Shown: positions 1-9,075, counted from the first letter of the stretch. The stretch is 64,000 nucleotides of DNA from Polyangia bacterium (GCA_030430565.1 JAUIKS010000006.1:1-64000), one strand, 5' to 3'. The notes: generated from the letters alone by a model not told the origin. A program made the numbers and translations.

Positions 1-38
1 GGCGATGGCTGACGCGCTCGGCTGATCCGCGCGCCGGC

Positions 39-1121
39 TCACAGCGGCGCGGCGTTGGCAGGCCCTCTCGCTGCGGGGTGCAGTCTTCGTGAAACCGGGA
101 GTTGGGGCCTCCGCGTGATCTCGACGTACGCGATGGGGTCCGTCGTGGAGGCGTCCGTGTGCACGCTGACATCGCTGTAACGCCGCGCGAGACTCTCTAG
201 CTGCTGCGGCGTTCGACACACGAGCCACCAGTTCATGTAGGCCTCGAGGTAGCAGAGTTCATAGCAGTCCGGCGTGAAGTTGCCGATGATCAGCCGCCCG
301 CCGGGGTTGAGCGCGTCATAGAGCGCATCCGTCAGACGCGCGGCGATCGGATCCGGCAGGTAGTCGTACAGTCCCATCGCGTAGATGAGGTCAAAACCGC
401 GTAGATTAAACCTACCGTAGAGCAGTGACCTCGCGTCTGCGTGCACAGGCTCAACACCGTAGGACCCGCAGGTGCGCTCGACCTCGTCGAGGCTCCTTCG
501 ATCCTGATCAAGCGCGACGAATCGGCCGAAGTCGCCGCTCTTCAGCAGCTGGCTGTCTTGCGCCTCGCGCAGGTGGCCCGACGCGACCGAGAGGATATGC
601 GGCGACTTGACGCGCTGCGGCAGCGTGTCAAGGGCCTCGGTGACCTTGGCCTTCCTCGCCCGCACTGCGGTCGCCACGCTGTAGTTGTTGATCCCGCGAT
701 AGATCTCTCGCCCGAGTGACGTCGCGGCGGACAGCTCTCGCCCGACCTCCTCCGAGTTCGGCTCCGACAGCCCGCTGTAGAGAAAGTCGATCGTCACCGC
801 GTCGCCCGGGTAGCCTCGGTATTTGTCGCGGGCGTATCTCGTGAGCGGATCCTGCAATAAAACGTCACGTATTTTGTGTTCTTGCAGCGTCTCTTTGATG
901 TACGATTTCCAACGACGCTGATTGACCCACAGCCCCTCATCGTTCGTAAATTGCCTGCGAAAAGCTGAGAGCGCTATGCCTAGTTTGTGCAGTCCTTTGT
1001 TGGTGTCACATTCCGTGATAAGATCATGGGCGTTGTTTAGGGAAGCTACTAGGCGCTCGTGCGTTGTAAGGGTCTTCTCGTTGCGCTTGTACAGTTGAGT
1101 TCTTTGTGATTGCAACGACAT
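39..1121 (-). CDS. Class I SAM-dependent methyltransferase
   Basis: A cytoplasmic methyltransferase of about 360 residues. The C-terminal half has the Rossmann-type SAM fold: motif I-like ILSVASGHLRE (about 176-186), an acidic ribose-binding position at D205, DLIYAMGLYDYL (244-255) and the LNPGGRLIIGNF strand (271-282). The N-terminal half contains RGYPGDAVTIDFLY (about 102-115), a signature I associate with methyltransferases annotated as 3-hydroxypalmitate methyl ester synthases; that link is recall, not shown here. The frame stays open upstream to 1274, but the ATG at 1121 is preferred because the residues before it look non-coding and AT-rich. The 5' half is visibly more AT-rich than neighbouring genes, suggesting a different history. 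The substrate is unknown. Confidence 0.8.
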   Translation of the reverse strand: MSLQSQRTQLYKRNEKTLTTHERLVASLNNAHDLITECDTNKGLHKLGIALSAFRRQFTNDEGLWVNQRRWKSYIKETLQEHKIRDVLLQDPLTRYARDKYRGYPGDAVTIDFLYSGLSEPNSEEVGRELSAATSLGREIYRGINNYSVATAVRARKAKVTEALDTLPQRVKSPHILSVASGHLREAQDSQLLKSGDFGRFVALDQDRRSLDEVERTCGSYGVEPVHADARSLLYGRFNLRGFDLIYAMGLYDYLPDPIAARLTDALYDALNPGGRLIIGNFTPDCYELCYLEAYMNWWLVCRTPQQLESLARRYSDVSVHTDASTTDPIAYVEITRRPQLPVSRRLHPAARGPANAAPL

Positions 1122-1146
1122 CCCGATTATAATATTTATAAAATGG
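1122..1146 (-). promoter_or_regulatory. AT-rich possible promoter of the methyltransferase gene
   Basis: The bases just before the chosen ATG are the most AT-rich stretch nearby and include a perfect TATAAT (1126-1131 on the minus strand), four bases before the start codon. That close spacing would imply a leaderless or nearly leaderless transcript. No good -35 box is visible, so this is weak. Confidence 0.25.
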
Positions 1147-1292
1147 GAAAAGCCTACAGAAATGTGCGTGCGATAGACTGCGTTGGTGGCTAGGTGGGGG
1201 CGGTAGTTTCCTCGGTTTGTATCCGTGCAGACCATGTGAGCGGCCGTTGGACGGTGTTTGCGCATGTGTCGCACCTTCGCAATTGGAGAATC

Positions 1293-1389
1293 TTCGAGAT
1301 ATTCGTCACTAGAGATCCGGAAGAGCCAATAAAGTCGTTCGAGATGCTCGTCATCCGCGAGAGCCGGTGAGCAAATAAAGTCGTTCGAG
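1293..1389. repeat. Tandem repeat of a 45-46 bp unit (2 copies plus start of a third)
   Basis: TTCGAG starts at 1293, 1338 and 1384, and the sequences between match closely: shared blocks are TTCGAGAT..TCGTCA, GAGA.CCGG and an exact 16-mer AATAAAGTCGTTCGAG at 1328-1343 and 1374-1389. The repeat lies in the 314 bp gap between the pseudokinase stop and the methyltransferase start, and nothing else is recognisable in that gap apart from the AT-rich stretch at its left end. It may be a protein-binding array or a slippage-derived spacer. Confidence 0.75.
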
Positions 1390-1435
1390 CTCGCCTATGC
1401 GATGGACGATCTAGACCGGCCGAAATCTACGAGTG

Positions 1436-3256
1436 CTACGCTCGAAGAAAGAGCTGGCGCTTGACTCGATTGAGTATCTCTTCTCGCTTGAATGGCTCTA
1501 GGACGTAGTCGTCGATGCAGCCGCAGATCTCTTCGAATTCCGAAGTGTCGCTATTACCCAGGATAGCGAGCACCGGAGTGCCCTGCGTGCTCGTTACGCG
1601 GAGCTTCCTCAGCAAGCTTTGATCGAGCTGCGGGCGCTCTACATCGAAGAGCACGAGCGCAGGCGGCGTCGCGCGGACGAACTTCTCGAGCTGCAGGCGG
1701 TCCCTCGTGAACACGACGTTGTAGTGCCCGAGGAGCACGTGCCCGAGAAAACGGAGCATCACGATATTCGTCGAGAACACGAGGATCTGCGCGGCCTCGG
1801 CGTTATTGACCTCGCGCAGGGAGTCGCCCCCCTGCGTTGGCGCGTCGCCGGGCGACCGGGGCACAGCCTCGAGCTTTGGAGGCGCGACCCTGCTGAAGAC
1901 CTTCCCCGAGATATCCCCGACAGGCAGCGTGATTGTGACGAGTGTCGGTTCACGCGCGCCGCGTCGCACGATCGAGATGTCTCCGTTGTGCGCGTCCACG
2001 GCCTCCTTGACGAGCGCGAGACAAATGCTGATTGAGCTGATCGACGAGCGCTCGCTGCTCTCGAGTCGCCGCTTTTCGAAGCTCCGCAGCACCCGATCAA
2101 ACTCGCGCATGGGGACGCCGAGGCCGTTGTCTTCGAACTCCATCGTGACAGCCGCGTCGCGCGCGTAGAGTCGAACCGAGATGTAGCCATCGCTGGACTT
2201 GTCGCCTAGCTCGAGCGCGCTCGAGAGCAGGTTGTAGAGGGCGAGCTTCATCTGCTGGATGTCGGCCGCGATTAGCACGGGTTGAGTAACGCCGTAGAAG
2301 CGGATCCTCGGCCGCTCGTAGCGAATCTCGAGGCTGGCGACGACAAGGCGGAGCAGCTCCGCGAGATCAATGCAGCGCTTCAGCGGCGCCCCGGACTCCC
2401 GGCCAAATCGCGCGAGCTCGAGCATTCGATCGATCATCGAGAGCAGCTGCGAGGTGCTGCTCAACCCGATCCTCACCATCTCGCGGGAGGAGTCGGAGCC
2501 GGGGTCACGATCGATCTCCTCGAACGACTCTCGGATCAGCGAGAGCGGCGCCAGCAGCTCATTGTTGACGTCCGCGAGGAACTCGTTGCGCAGCCTCACG
2601 CGCTCTTTAATGTTCATCGCCTTTCGCAGCTGCGTCTTCGTCAGCAGCTCATGGCGCCGCAGGTTGATGTAGAGCCAGACGGCGACATCCGCGATGACGC
2701 AGGTCCATACCAGGAAGAACACGCTCTCGAGCGCGATCGCGGGATCGTAGCGCGGCGCCGCCGGGATGAGGAGGTTGATCGTGAAGTAGTACGCGAGCGT
2801 CGTGGCTTGCGCGATGACGTGCGTCCTGACGCTGACCGGCAACAAGATCGGCGCGCCCATGAGGATTAAGTTCATCCCCGCGTAGTAGCGGGACTCAAAG
2901 CCCCCCAAGAACACGGTCATTGTTGCGATGCTGCCGGCGAGCAGCGACACGCCGGCCCAGATCACGATCTTCGCGTGGGCGCGCAACGGGCCGCGGTAGA
3001 GGAGGTACAGCACCAACAGCGCGAGCACCGTGAGGCCGCGTATCTTCAGTAGGGTATTGATGTGGTCTGGGTAGACAAACCGGTCCAGTAGCCCGAAGCC
3101 GGCGTAGACCGCGAAGGCGAAGGCGAACGAGAAGGGCAGACGATCCGCGACATACTGGTCGGCCCACCCCTGAAAGTCCGAAGTCTCGTCGATGAATCGC
3201 GTGTTCTTTGAGCGCTCGCGTGATTCCCGAGCCTTCCCTGCGGACGAAATACTCAT
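1436..3256 (-). CDS. Degenerate hybrid sensor histidine kinase (pseudokinase with pseudo-receiver)
   Basis: A 606-residue membrane protein. About six hydrophobic segments occupy residues 42-200. A HisKA-like helix follows, but the H-box reads DVNNELLAPL (229-238), so the phospho-acceptor His is Asn232. The ATPase domain keeps DNGLG (376-380), but the second N-box Asn is Ser346 and the glycine-rich G2 box is replaced by SSISSISIC (404-412). The C-terminal receiver-like domain (490-606) keeps Asp538 in LVLFDVERP, but lacks the N-terminal acid pair and has Glu587 where the conserved Lys stands. Autophosphorylation is therefore unlikely. It could be a sensor scaffold or a dominant regulator. The reading frame is intact, so it is being maintained rather than decaying. 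Confidence 0.85.
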   Translation of the reverse strand: MSISSAGKARESRERSKNTRFIDETSDFQGWADQYVADRLPFSFAFAFAVYAGFGLLDRFVYPDHINTLLKIRGLTVLALLVLYLLYRGPLRAHAKIVIWAGVSLLAGSIATMTVFLGGFESRYYAGMNLILMGAPILLPVSVRTHVIAQATTLAYYFTINLLIPAAPRYDPAIALESVFFLVWTCVIADVAVWLYINLRRHELLTKTQLRKAMNIKERVRLRNEFLADVNNELLAPLSLIRESFEEIDRDPGSDSSREMVRIGLSSTSQLLSMIDRMLELARFGRESGAPLKRCIDLAELLRLVVASLEIRYERPRIRFYGVTQPVLIAADIQQMKLALYNLLSSALELGDKSSDGYISVRLYARDAAVTMEFEDNGLGVPMREFDRVLRSFEKRRLESSERSSISSISICLALVKEAVDAHNGDISIVRRGAREPTLVTITLPVGDISGKVFSRVAPPKLEAVPRSPGDAPTQGGDSLREVNNAEAAQILVFSTNIVMLRFLGHVLLGHYNVVFTRDRLQLEKFVRATPPALVLFDVERPQLDQSLLRKLRVTSTQGTPVLAILGNSDTSEFEEICGCIDDYVLEPFKREEILNRVKRQLFLRA

Positions 3257-3521
3257 AGTTATCGAACCGGCTTAGTGATCTTCTAAACGGCGCGCCGCCT
3301 TGGCAGATTCAGCGCCTCGCGGGTAAATCCGCGCGCGACCGGTCAGCCGGGTTATTGACCGACTGAGCTCGTCGTGTAGATAGAGGCGCCGCCACTAATT
3401 GCATAGTTACCGCGCACGCTGCTTTGATCCTCGCGATCATGGCCGCGGGCTCACTCGGCCGCGCGAGTCTCCGCGAGGCCGGCCGGCTGGGACGTCACAG
3501 TCCTCGACGGCGCCGTCTCGA

Positions 3522-6161
3522 TCACCCCGGGCGGCGCTGCTTCGGATGGCGACGAATGCAGCGAAACCCACAGTCGCCCACACGCCTGTGCTCTGGGAAG
3601 CGAACGCGAAACGCCGAGCGGACGAAGCGAGCTTCGTCCCACGCGGATCCCCCACGCGCGCTCCGCCAACCGGACTCGAGCGACCCAACGGGATCGACGA
3701 GCGTCGCGCCGCTGTACCGCGCTTGGTCATCGCGGCACCACTCCCAGACGTTGCCGTGCATGTCGTAGAGCCCCCACTCGTTGGGGCGCTTGCGCCCGAC
3801 GCGGTGCGTCCTCCGCCCCGCGTTCTCGGAGAACCAGGCGTATCGATCGAGCGCGTCGAGGGCGTCGCCGAAGCAGTAGCGGGACTGACTGCCGGCGCGG
3901 CAGGCGTACTCCCACTCCGCCTCGGTCGGTAGCAGGACGGGGCATCGCTGAAGCCAGCTGAGCGCGACGCAGAAGTCGCGCGCCTCCGACCAGCTCACGC
4001 GCTCGACGGGGCGTCGCGGATCAATTCGATCGCCAGCCGGGTTCTCGCCGGTCACGACGGCGTAGAGCGCGTGCGTCACCGGTGCGGTCATGATCTCGAA
4101 GGGCTTCGTCAACACCACGTGGCTGCGCGGGCGCTCGTCTTCATCTCCCTCGGCGTCGCCGCTACCCATCCAGAACGAGCCCGGGGGGAGCCGTCGCCAT
4201 CGCGGAGACGTCGAGGGAGCGTCAAGCCCGTCGAGCAGCTCTTCTTTGATCCGGTCCGCCGCATCGTCGGCGCCGATCGCGAAGAGCGCGGCGTCGAGGT
4301 ACAGGAGCGTCACCATATCGGGCGCCTTCCTCGACATCTCATAGAGACGGGTCGTGAGCTCGTCGCGCTCCTCAATTCGCGTGATGAGCTCGCGGATCAG
4401 CTCGAGGCTCCCCCGCATCCCGAACACCTCGATGAGCTCGCCGATCTCGACCTCCTCGATGTTGGCGAGCGACCTCAGCGCGAGCGCCTCGTTGACCTCG
4501 CGCAGCGGGGCGAGGAACTCGATCGGGCGCTCGTCGCTCAGACCTGCCAAGATCGCGAAGACCTCGGACCATCGCGCGGTCTGGTTGCGCAGGGCCCATG
4601 ACCACGGGTTCCACCACTGACGTCGCCCGCCGATCCGCGCCGCGAATGTGCGGATGCCATCCGGGCCGCGTTTGCTGAGCGCCTCGGCCGCGAGGCACTC
4701 GAGGAACAAGCGGTGGCGAAAGCCCCACCGGGCTCTCGCGCGCCCGACCGGCTCGAGCAGGCCTGTGTCGGCCGCCAGCCCGGCGACGAGCTGCGGGTCC
4801 TTGGCGAAGTACGCGTCGAATTCGGGCGTCTTCCGCAGGTGGTGCTCGAGCTCGGCGGTCGTCCAAGGACCCGAGTGGGCCTGCAGCAATGACAGCGACA
4901 GCTCTCGCAGGCCGTCGTGGATCGACTTGCGCGAGAGCTCGACGTGGGGGCGCTTGTTATCCGGGCGAGCGCAGCCGTAGATGTACCGCTTCACGACCTG
5001 CTGATAGAGCTCTGCGCGCCTCCGGGGCAGCGGCGCGGAGTCGCGGTCACGGGCGAGAAACGCGAACATCGTCAAGAGGAAAGGGTTCGACGCCAGCTCT
5101 CGCAGCGTCGGGTACGCGCGCAAGACCTCGAGGATGTCGTCGACCGCCGCGGTAGGGAGCTCCCAGTTCTCGAGCAGCTCGCGCTGCCGGACGACATCGA
5201 GGGGCAGGAGCGCGACCTCGGTGAAGTCCTCGGACGGCTGCTGATACCCGAACCGTCGGCTCGCCACGACGATCGGCGCCCGCAGATGCTGCTCGTACTC
5301 GCCGATGGTGCTCAGCGTGAGCTCGCGTCGCTCAGGCCGCACCTCGTCGAAGCCGTCTAGCAGCAGGAGCGCGCGACCATCTTTTGCGTAGCGGGCGAGC
5401 CCCGCCCTGAGCGCCTCTGGATCAATATCGTCGTACCCGGTGGTCTGAACCACGTCGTTGGCGATGAGCGCGAACAGCGAGTCGCTCCGGTTCGGAGCAT
5501 ACTCGGCGAGCTCGGGCAGCGAGACCAGGAGCGGGACCGTCCCGAGCGGCAGCTCGGCGCCGTCGAGAAGCCGCGCGCGAGCCTGCTGCGCGCGGACGTA
5601 GGCGAGGTGACGCAGCTCGGTGCTCTTCCCGGACCCCGGCTCGCCTTGCAGCGTCCAGCGCCCGTTAGGGCGCTGCTCGAGCAGGTCCTCGAGCGTGAGC
5701 TCCGTGTCGATCGCCTCGCTCGAGCTCGGCATCCCGTCGACCGGCTCCGCGCTCAGCCTGCGACTCAGGAGAGGGACGTATACGGCGTTGAGTCGACGCT
5801 TCGTGCCGGGGCCGTGGAATATCCGTACACGGTCGTATTCGTTGCTGACCCACTCGAGATAGCGAAGCGAGAGCGCTTGGCGCGGCGTCCCGACGGCCCC
5901 GCGGATCAGCTCCGCGCGGAGCGGCTCGAGCTCCTGCGCCCGATTCGGGAAGGTCGAGGTCAGGTAGTCAAAAAGCGCGTTGTGGATGGCGCCGTTACGT
6001 CGCAGCTCCTCAACAGCGGCGTACGCGAGCGCCGCGAGCGAGGCTGGTTTTCCGGGCAGCTGCGATACAGCGCCTCCGAACATCGACACCAAGAGACGCA
6101 GCTCGTGGTCGCTATGAGAGTCTTGTAAGAAACCGCAGAGCTTATGGACGGCTTCGGGCAC
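3522..6161 (-). CDS. Effector-associated domain - NACHT NTPase - FGE-sulfatase fold protein
   Basis: A 879-residue cytoplasmic protein with three parts. Residues 1-85 are a helical domain resembling the effector-associated (death-like adaptor) domains of bacterial NTP-dependent conflict systems. Residues about 165-500 are a NACHT-type STAND ATPase with Walker A GEPGSGKST (173-181), Walker B LLLLDGFDE (265-273) and an SRR sensor near 301. Residues about 656-879 are a formylglycine-generating-enzyme/C-type-lectin fold (PGSFWMGS, PTEAEWEYACR, DMHGNVWEWC, RGGSAW, GFRC). The FGE catalytic cysteine pair is not evident, so a binding role is likely. The effector partner normally recruited by such an N-terminal domain is not seen nearby. 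The start is GTG, with no clear Shine-Dalgarno. By family analogy this is an immunity or programmed-death sensor. Confidence 0.88.
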   Translation of the reverse strand: MPEAVHKLCGFLQDSHSDHELRLLVSMFGGAVSQLPGKPASLAALAYAAVEELRRNGAIHNALFDYLTSTFPNRAQELEPLRAELIRGAVGTPRQALSLRYLEWVSNEYDRVRIFHGPGTKRRLNAVYVPLLSRRLSAEPVDGMPSSSEAIDTELTLEDLLEQRPNGRWTLQGEPGSGKSTELRHLAYVRAQQARARLLDGAELPLGTVPLLVSLPELAEYAPNRSDSLFALIANDVVQTTGYDDIDPEALRAGLARYAKDGRALLLLDGFDEVRPERRELTLSTIGEYEQHLRAPIVVASRRFGYQQPSEDFTEVALLPLDVVRQRELLENWELPTAAVDDILEVLRAYPTLRELASNPFLLTMFAFLARDRDSAPLPRRRAELYQQVVKRYIYGCARPDNKRPHVELSRKSIHDGLRELSLSLLQAHSGPWTTAELEHHLRKTPEFDAYFAKDPQLVAGLAADTGLLEPVGRARARWGFRHRLFLECLAAEALSKRGPDGIRTFAARIGGRRQWWNPWSWALRNQTARWSEVFAILAGLSDERPIEFLAPLREVNEALALRSLANIEEVEIGELIEVFGMRGSLELIRELITRIEERDELTTRLYEMSRKAPDMVTLLYLDAALFAIGADDAADRIKEELLDGLDAPSTSPRWRRLPPGSFWMGSGDAEGDEDERPRSHVVLTKPFEIMTAPVTHALYAVVTGENPAGDRIDPRRPVERVSWSEARDFCVALSWLQRCPVLLPTEAEWEYACRAGSQSRYCFGDALDALDRYAWFSENAGRRTHRVGRKRPNEWGLYDMHGNVWEWCRDDQARYSGATLVDPVGSLESGWRSARGGSAWDEARFVRSAFRVRFPEHRRVGDCGFRCIRRHPKQRRPG

Positions 6162-6567
6162 GCCGCGCTATTGTAGCGAAGATTCGCTCGTCTGAGCTTC
6201 GGCCAAGGCTCGATACACGCGAGCCGGTTAAGGTGTGGCTTTTAGCCACGCTCGCGCTCGGCTCGTTCGCTTTGTTCGTTAAATTTTATACATGTTCATT
6301 TGGTCATGTTTTAGGATACGAGCGTTCGCTCGAGGCGTGCTCGCCGCCTGGGTCACGCGCCTGTCGTCGCGGGGCGCCACGCGTCTCGACGGTGGTCCCG
6401 AGCTGCTCGAGCGCTCCTGACGCCGCGGAGCCTCGGGGCTGACGGCGAGCTCGATACCTCGAGGGCTGGTCGAGCGCCGGCGCGGGTTGTTGGAGAGTTC
6501 ATGGAAACGGCGCGCGTCGTGACGTGCTTCGCCGCAATTCGGAGTCGTTGACCCCATTTCGAGCTCC
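6162..6567. other. Gene-free, AT-richer gap upstream of the broken kinase gene
   Basis: No supported coding region is seen. The gap contains a short hairpin GTGGCT-TTT-AGCCAC (6235-6249), a perfect inverted repeat CGAGCG-TT-CGCTCG (6319-6332) and an AT-rich patch around 6280-6312. The missing N-lobe of the downstream kinase is not found here in any frame, so the stretch probably marks a rearrangement or deletion junction. Confidence 0.5.
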
Positions 6568-6579
6568 AAGCCGGACAAC

Positions 6580-8982
6580 GTGCTGATCGACCGCGACGGT
6601 CGCGTGCGCGTGGTTGACTTCGGGCTCGCGCGGGCCGACAGCGACCCGCTCGTGTCCGACTTCTCGGGGGAGCACGCGCCCGAGCTCGTGCGGGACATGT
6701 ACACCCAGGAGGCGGGCGCGCTTACGGGCACGCCGGCGTATATGGCCCCGGAGCAGCTCCGGGGGGAGCGCGCGACCGAGGCGGCTGATCAATTCAGCTT
6801 TTGCGTGTCGATGTGGGAGGCGCTCTACGGCGAGCGCCCGTTCGCTGGCGATGATATTGACGCGCTGCAGCGCGAGCTCGCGTCGAGCGAGCAGCCGTCG
6901 GCGCATGGGCGTCATGTGCCGGCGTGGGTTCGTCGTGTGCTGCGTCGCGGTCTGTCCCGCGCGCCGGAGCGACGCTACCCGAGCATGAAGGCGCTGCTCG
7001 ACGCGCTGGCGCGGGAGCCAGGTCGGGCGCTGCGGCGCGCCGTCGCGATCGGGGCCGTCGTGCTCGGGGTCGCGGCGGCGGCGTTGGTCTACAAGCGCGC
7101 GCTCGATCACGAGTACGCGCGCGCGCTGGAGGAGGAGCGGCGGCGCTGCGCGGGCGCGGAGGAGAAGCTCGTGGGGGTGTGGGACGCGGAGCGCGGCGCG
7201 GCTCTCGAGCGGCGCTTCGCGGCTGCGGGGCTCTCGTACGGCGAGGACGCGGCGGGGCGCGTGGGGGCGGCGCTGGACGACTACGCGCGGAGGTGGGCGG
7301 CGGAGCACCGAGAGGCCTGCGAGGCGACGGTGGTGCGCGGTGAGCAATCACAGGCGCTGCTCGATCGTCGGGTCGTGTGTCTCTCGCGCGTGCGCGTCGA
7401 GCTCGGCGCGCTCGTCGACGTGCTCGTAGAGGCAGACGCGCGCGCGATCGAGGGCGCGGCTGAGGCTGTGCACGGGCTCGCGCCGATCGATCGGTGCAGC
7501 GCGGCGGCGGTGCTCGGGCAGGAGTCGCGCGACGAGGCGCCGACGTCTCCCGAGGTCGACGCGGCGCATGAGCTGCTCGCGCGGGCGCGGGCGCGGGCGG
7601 GCGCCGGGCGGCCGCGGGAGGCGCTCGCGCTGGCGCAGCGGGCGGTCGCGGTCGCGGAGGCGCTCGAGCGTGGGCCGCTGCGGGCCGAGGCGTTGATCCT
7701 GCAGGGGACGCTGCACGCGGAGCTCGCGGAGCTCGAGGAGGCTCGCGCGGCGCTGTGGGAGGGGCTCTGGACCGCGGAGGAGTTTGGGCGATACGCGCTG
7801 GCGACCCTCGCGGTCGCGGAGCACGTCGACCTCACGGGGACGCTCGCGGGGGAGCCGGTCACGGCGTTGCCGTGGACGCGCTACCGTGGGCTCGCCGAGC
7901 GTCGTCTCGGCGCCGAGCACGTCACGCTCGCGCGGCTCTTGCTGAGCCTCGCGCGGACGCAGCTCCTCAACGATCGACGCGACGAGGCCGAGGAGCTGTT
8001 GACGCGCGCGCTGGCGATCCTCGAGCGCGCGCGCGGGCCGAGCCACCCGGCGCTCGTCCCGGCGCTGAACGAGCTCGCGCGGGTCCGACGAATGACCGGC
8101 GCCGAGGGGCGCGGGCTCCCCGAGGCGACGCGCGCCTTGGGGATCGCGGAGGAGGTGTTCGGCGAGCATCACCCGCAGACCGCGGTGGCGCTGCGCAACG
8201 TCGGCAACGCGCTGCTGTACGACGAGCAGTACGAGCCGGCGCGAGCGCGGTACCAGCGGGGGCTCGAGATCGTCGAGCGCGCGTACGGGCCGGAGCATCC
8301 GGCGCTCGCGGGGTACGTCAGCAACCTCGGCGTGATCGCGAAGCGCCTCGGGCAGCTCGAGCGCGCGCGGGAGCTCTACGCGCGCGCGCTCGCGATCGCC
8401 GAGCGTCATCACGGCGCCGAGCACGGCGCGCTCGTGATCCCGCTGTTTAACCTCGCCGGGCTGCTGACCCAGGCTGGGCGCTACGCCGACGCGCACGGGT
8501 ACTTCGAGCGCATCCTAGCGATCAAGGAGGGCGAGCTGGGGGCGGGTCACCCGGGCCTGACGCGTGAGGCGACGGATCTCGCGCTCAACCTCGAGCGGAT
8601 GCGGCGGGCCTCGGAGGCCGCGGTCGCGTGGCGCCGCGTCGTCGGGATGTATGAGCGCAAGTTGGTTGACGCGGAGGCGCGACAGGCGAGCGCGCGCGCG
8701 CGCGCGGAGCTGCGGGCCAGGCTCGGCGAGGCGCGGGCGTGGTCGGGTGATCCGGCGCGGGCGCAGGAGGACTGCGAGGCCGCGCGGGCGCGCATGGTCG
8801 CGACCGGCGAGGCGACGCGCGGGCGGCTGCTCGAGATCTGCGACGGGGCCGTCGCGTTCGCGCGGGCGCGGGGCGGGGGCGACGACGCGGCGGCGCAGCT
8901 CGAGGAGGCGCGGCGCCTCTACCGTCGGGCCGAGGACGCCGCCGCCGCCCGTAAGCTGGTGGTCGAGCGGTGGCGGCTGTAG
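6580..8982 (+). CDS. 5'-truncated serine/threonine kinase with TPR repeats (probably broken gene)
   Basis: The open frame begins inside a eukaryotic-type kinase. Just upstream it reads SSSKPDN where the catalytic loop HRDxKPDN should be, then continues with DFG (13-15), an activation segment ending APE (56-58) and the rest of the C-lobe to about residue 145. The whole N-lobe (Gly loop, ATP Lys) and the catalytic HRD are missing, and the frame is closed by TGA at 6520. A membrane helix (about 154-171) is followed by a long helical region with kinesin-light-chain-like TPRs (roughly 330-640). Full-length relatives are signalling kinases with a TPR sensor half. As it stands it cannot phosphorylate. 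It may be a pseudogene, or expressed from GTG 6580 as a TPR membrane protein. Confidence 0.75.
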   Translation: MLIDRDGRVRVVDFGLARADSDPLVSDFSGEHAPELVRDMYTQEAGALTGTPAYMAPEQLRGERATEAADQFSFCVSMWEALYGERPFAGDDIDALQRELASSEQPSAHGRHVPAWVRRVLRRGLSRAPERRYPSMKALLDALAREPGRALRRAVAIGAVVLGVAAAALVYKRALDHEYARALEEERRRCAGAEEKLVGVWDAERGAALERRFAAAGLSYGEDAAGRVGAALDDYARRWAAEHREACEATVVRGEQSQALLDRRVVCLSRVRVELGALVDVLVEADARAIEGAAEAVHGLAPIDRCSAAAVLGQESRDEAPTSPEVDAAHELLARARARAGAGRPREALALAQRAVAVAEALERGPLRAEALILQGTLHAELAELEEARAALWEGLWTAEEFGRYALATLAVAEHVDLTGTLAGEPVTALPWTRYRGLAERRLGAEHVTLARLLLSLARTQLLNDRRDEAEELLTRALAILERARGPSHPALVPALNELARVRRMTGAEGRGLPEATRALGIAEEVFGEHHPQTAVALRNVGNALLYDEQYEPARARYQRGLEIVERAYGPEHPALAGYVSNLGVIAKRLGQLERARELYARALAIAERHHGAEHGALVIPLFNLAGLLTQAGRYADAHGYFERILAIKEGELGAGHPGLTREATDLALNLERMRRASEAAVAWRRVVGMYERKLVDAEARQASARARAELRARLGEARAWSGDPARAQEDCEAARARMVATGEATRGRLLEICDGAVAFARARGGGDDAAAQLEEARRLYRRAEDAAAARKLVVERWRL

Positions 8983-9075
8983 GCGTCGCGCGGGGCTGAT
9001 CTGTCCTATTGAACGCGTATCACGCGCCGGGGCGTACACCCGCTGCTCGGCGTCGTCGCGGACAACGCGGGCTCG

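Noticed and set aside
3522..4200. FGE domain as a variable region of a diversity-generating retroelement
   Set aside because: The C-terminal codons are poor in adenine, no Asn-rich mutable positions are seen, and there is no reverse transcriptase or template repeat in the window.
6233..6442. Small plus-strand frame before the broken kinase gene
   Set aside because: It has one short hydrophobic patch then random Cys/Arg/Ser sequence; no support as a gene or as the lost kinase N-lobe.
7348..8496. Minus-strand open frame opposite the kinase-TPR gene
   Set aside because: Arg-rich, no domain, and the plus strand encodes clear TPRs.
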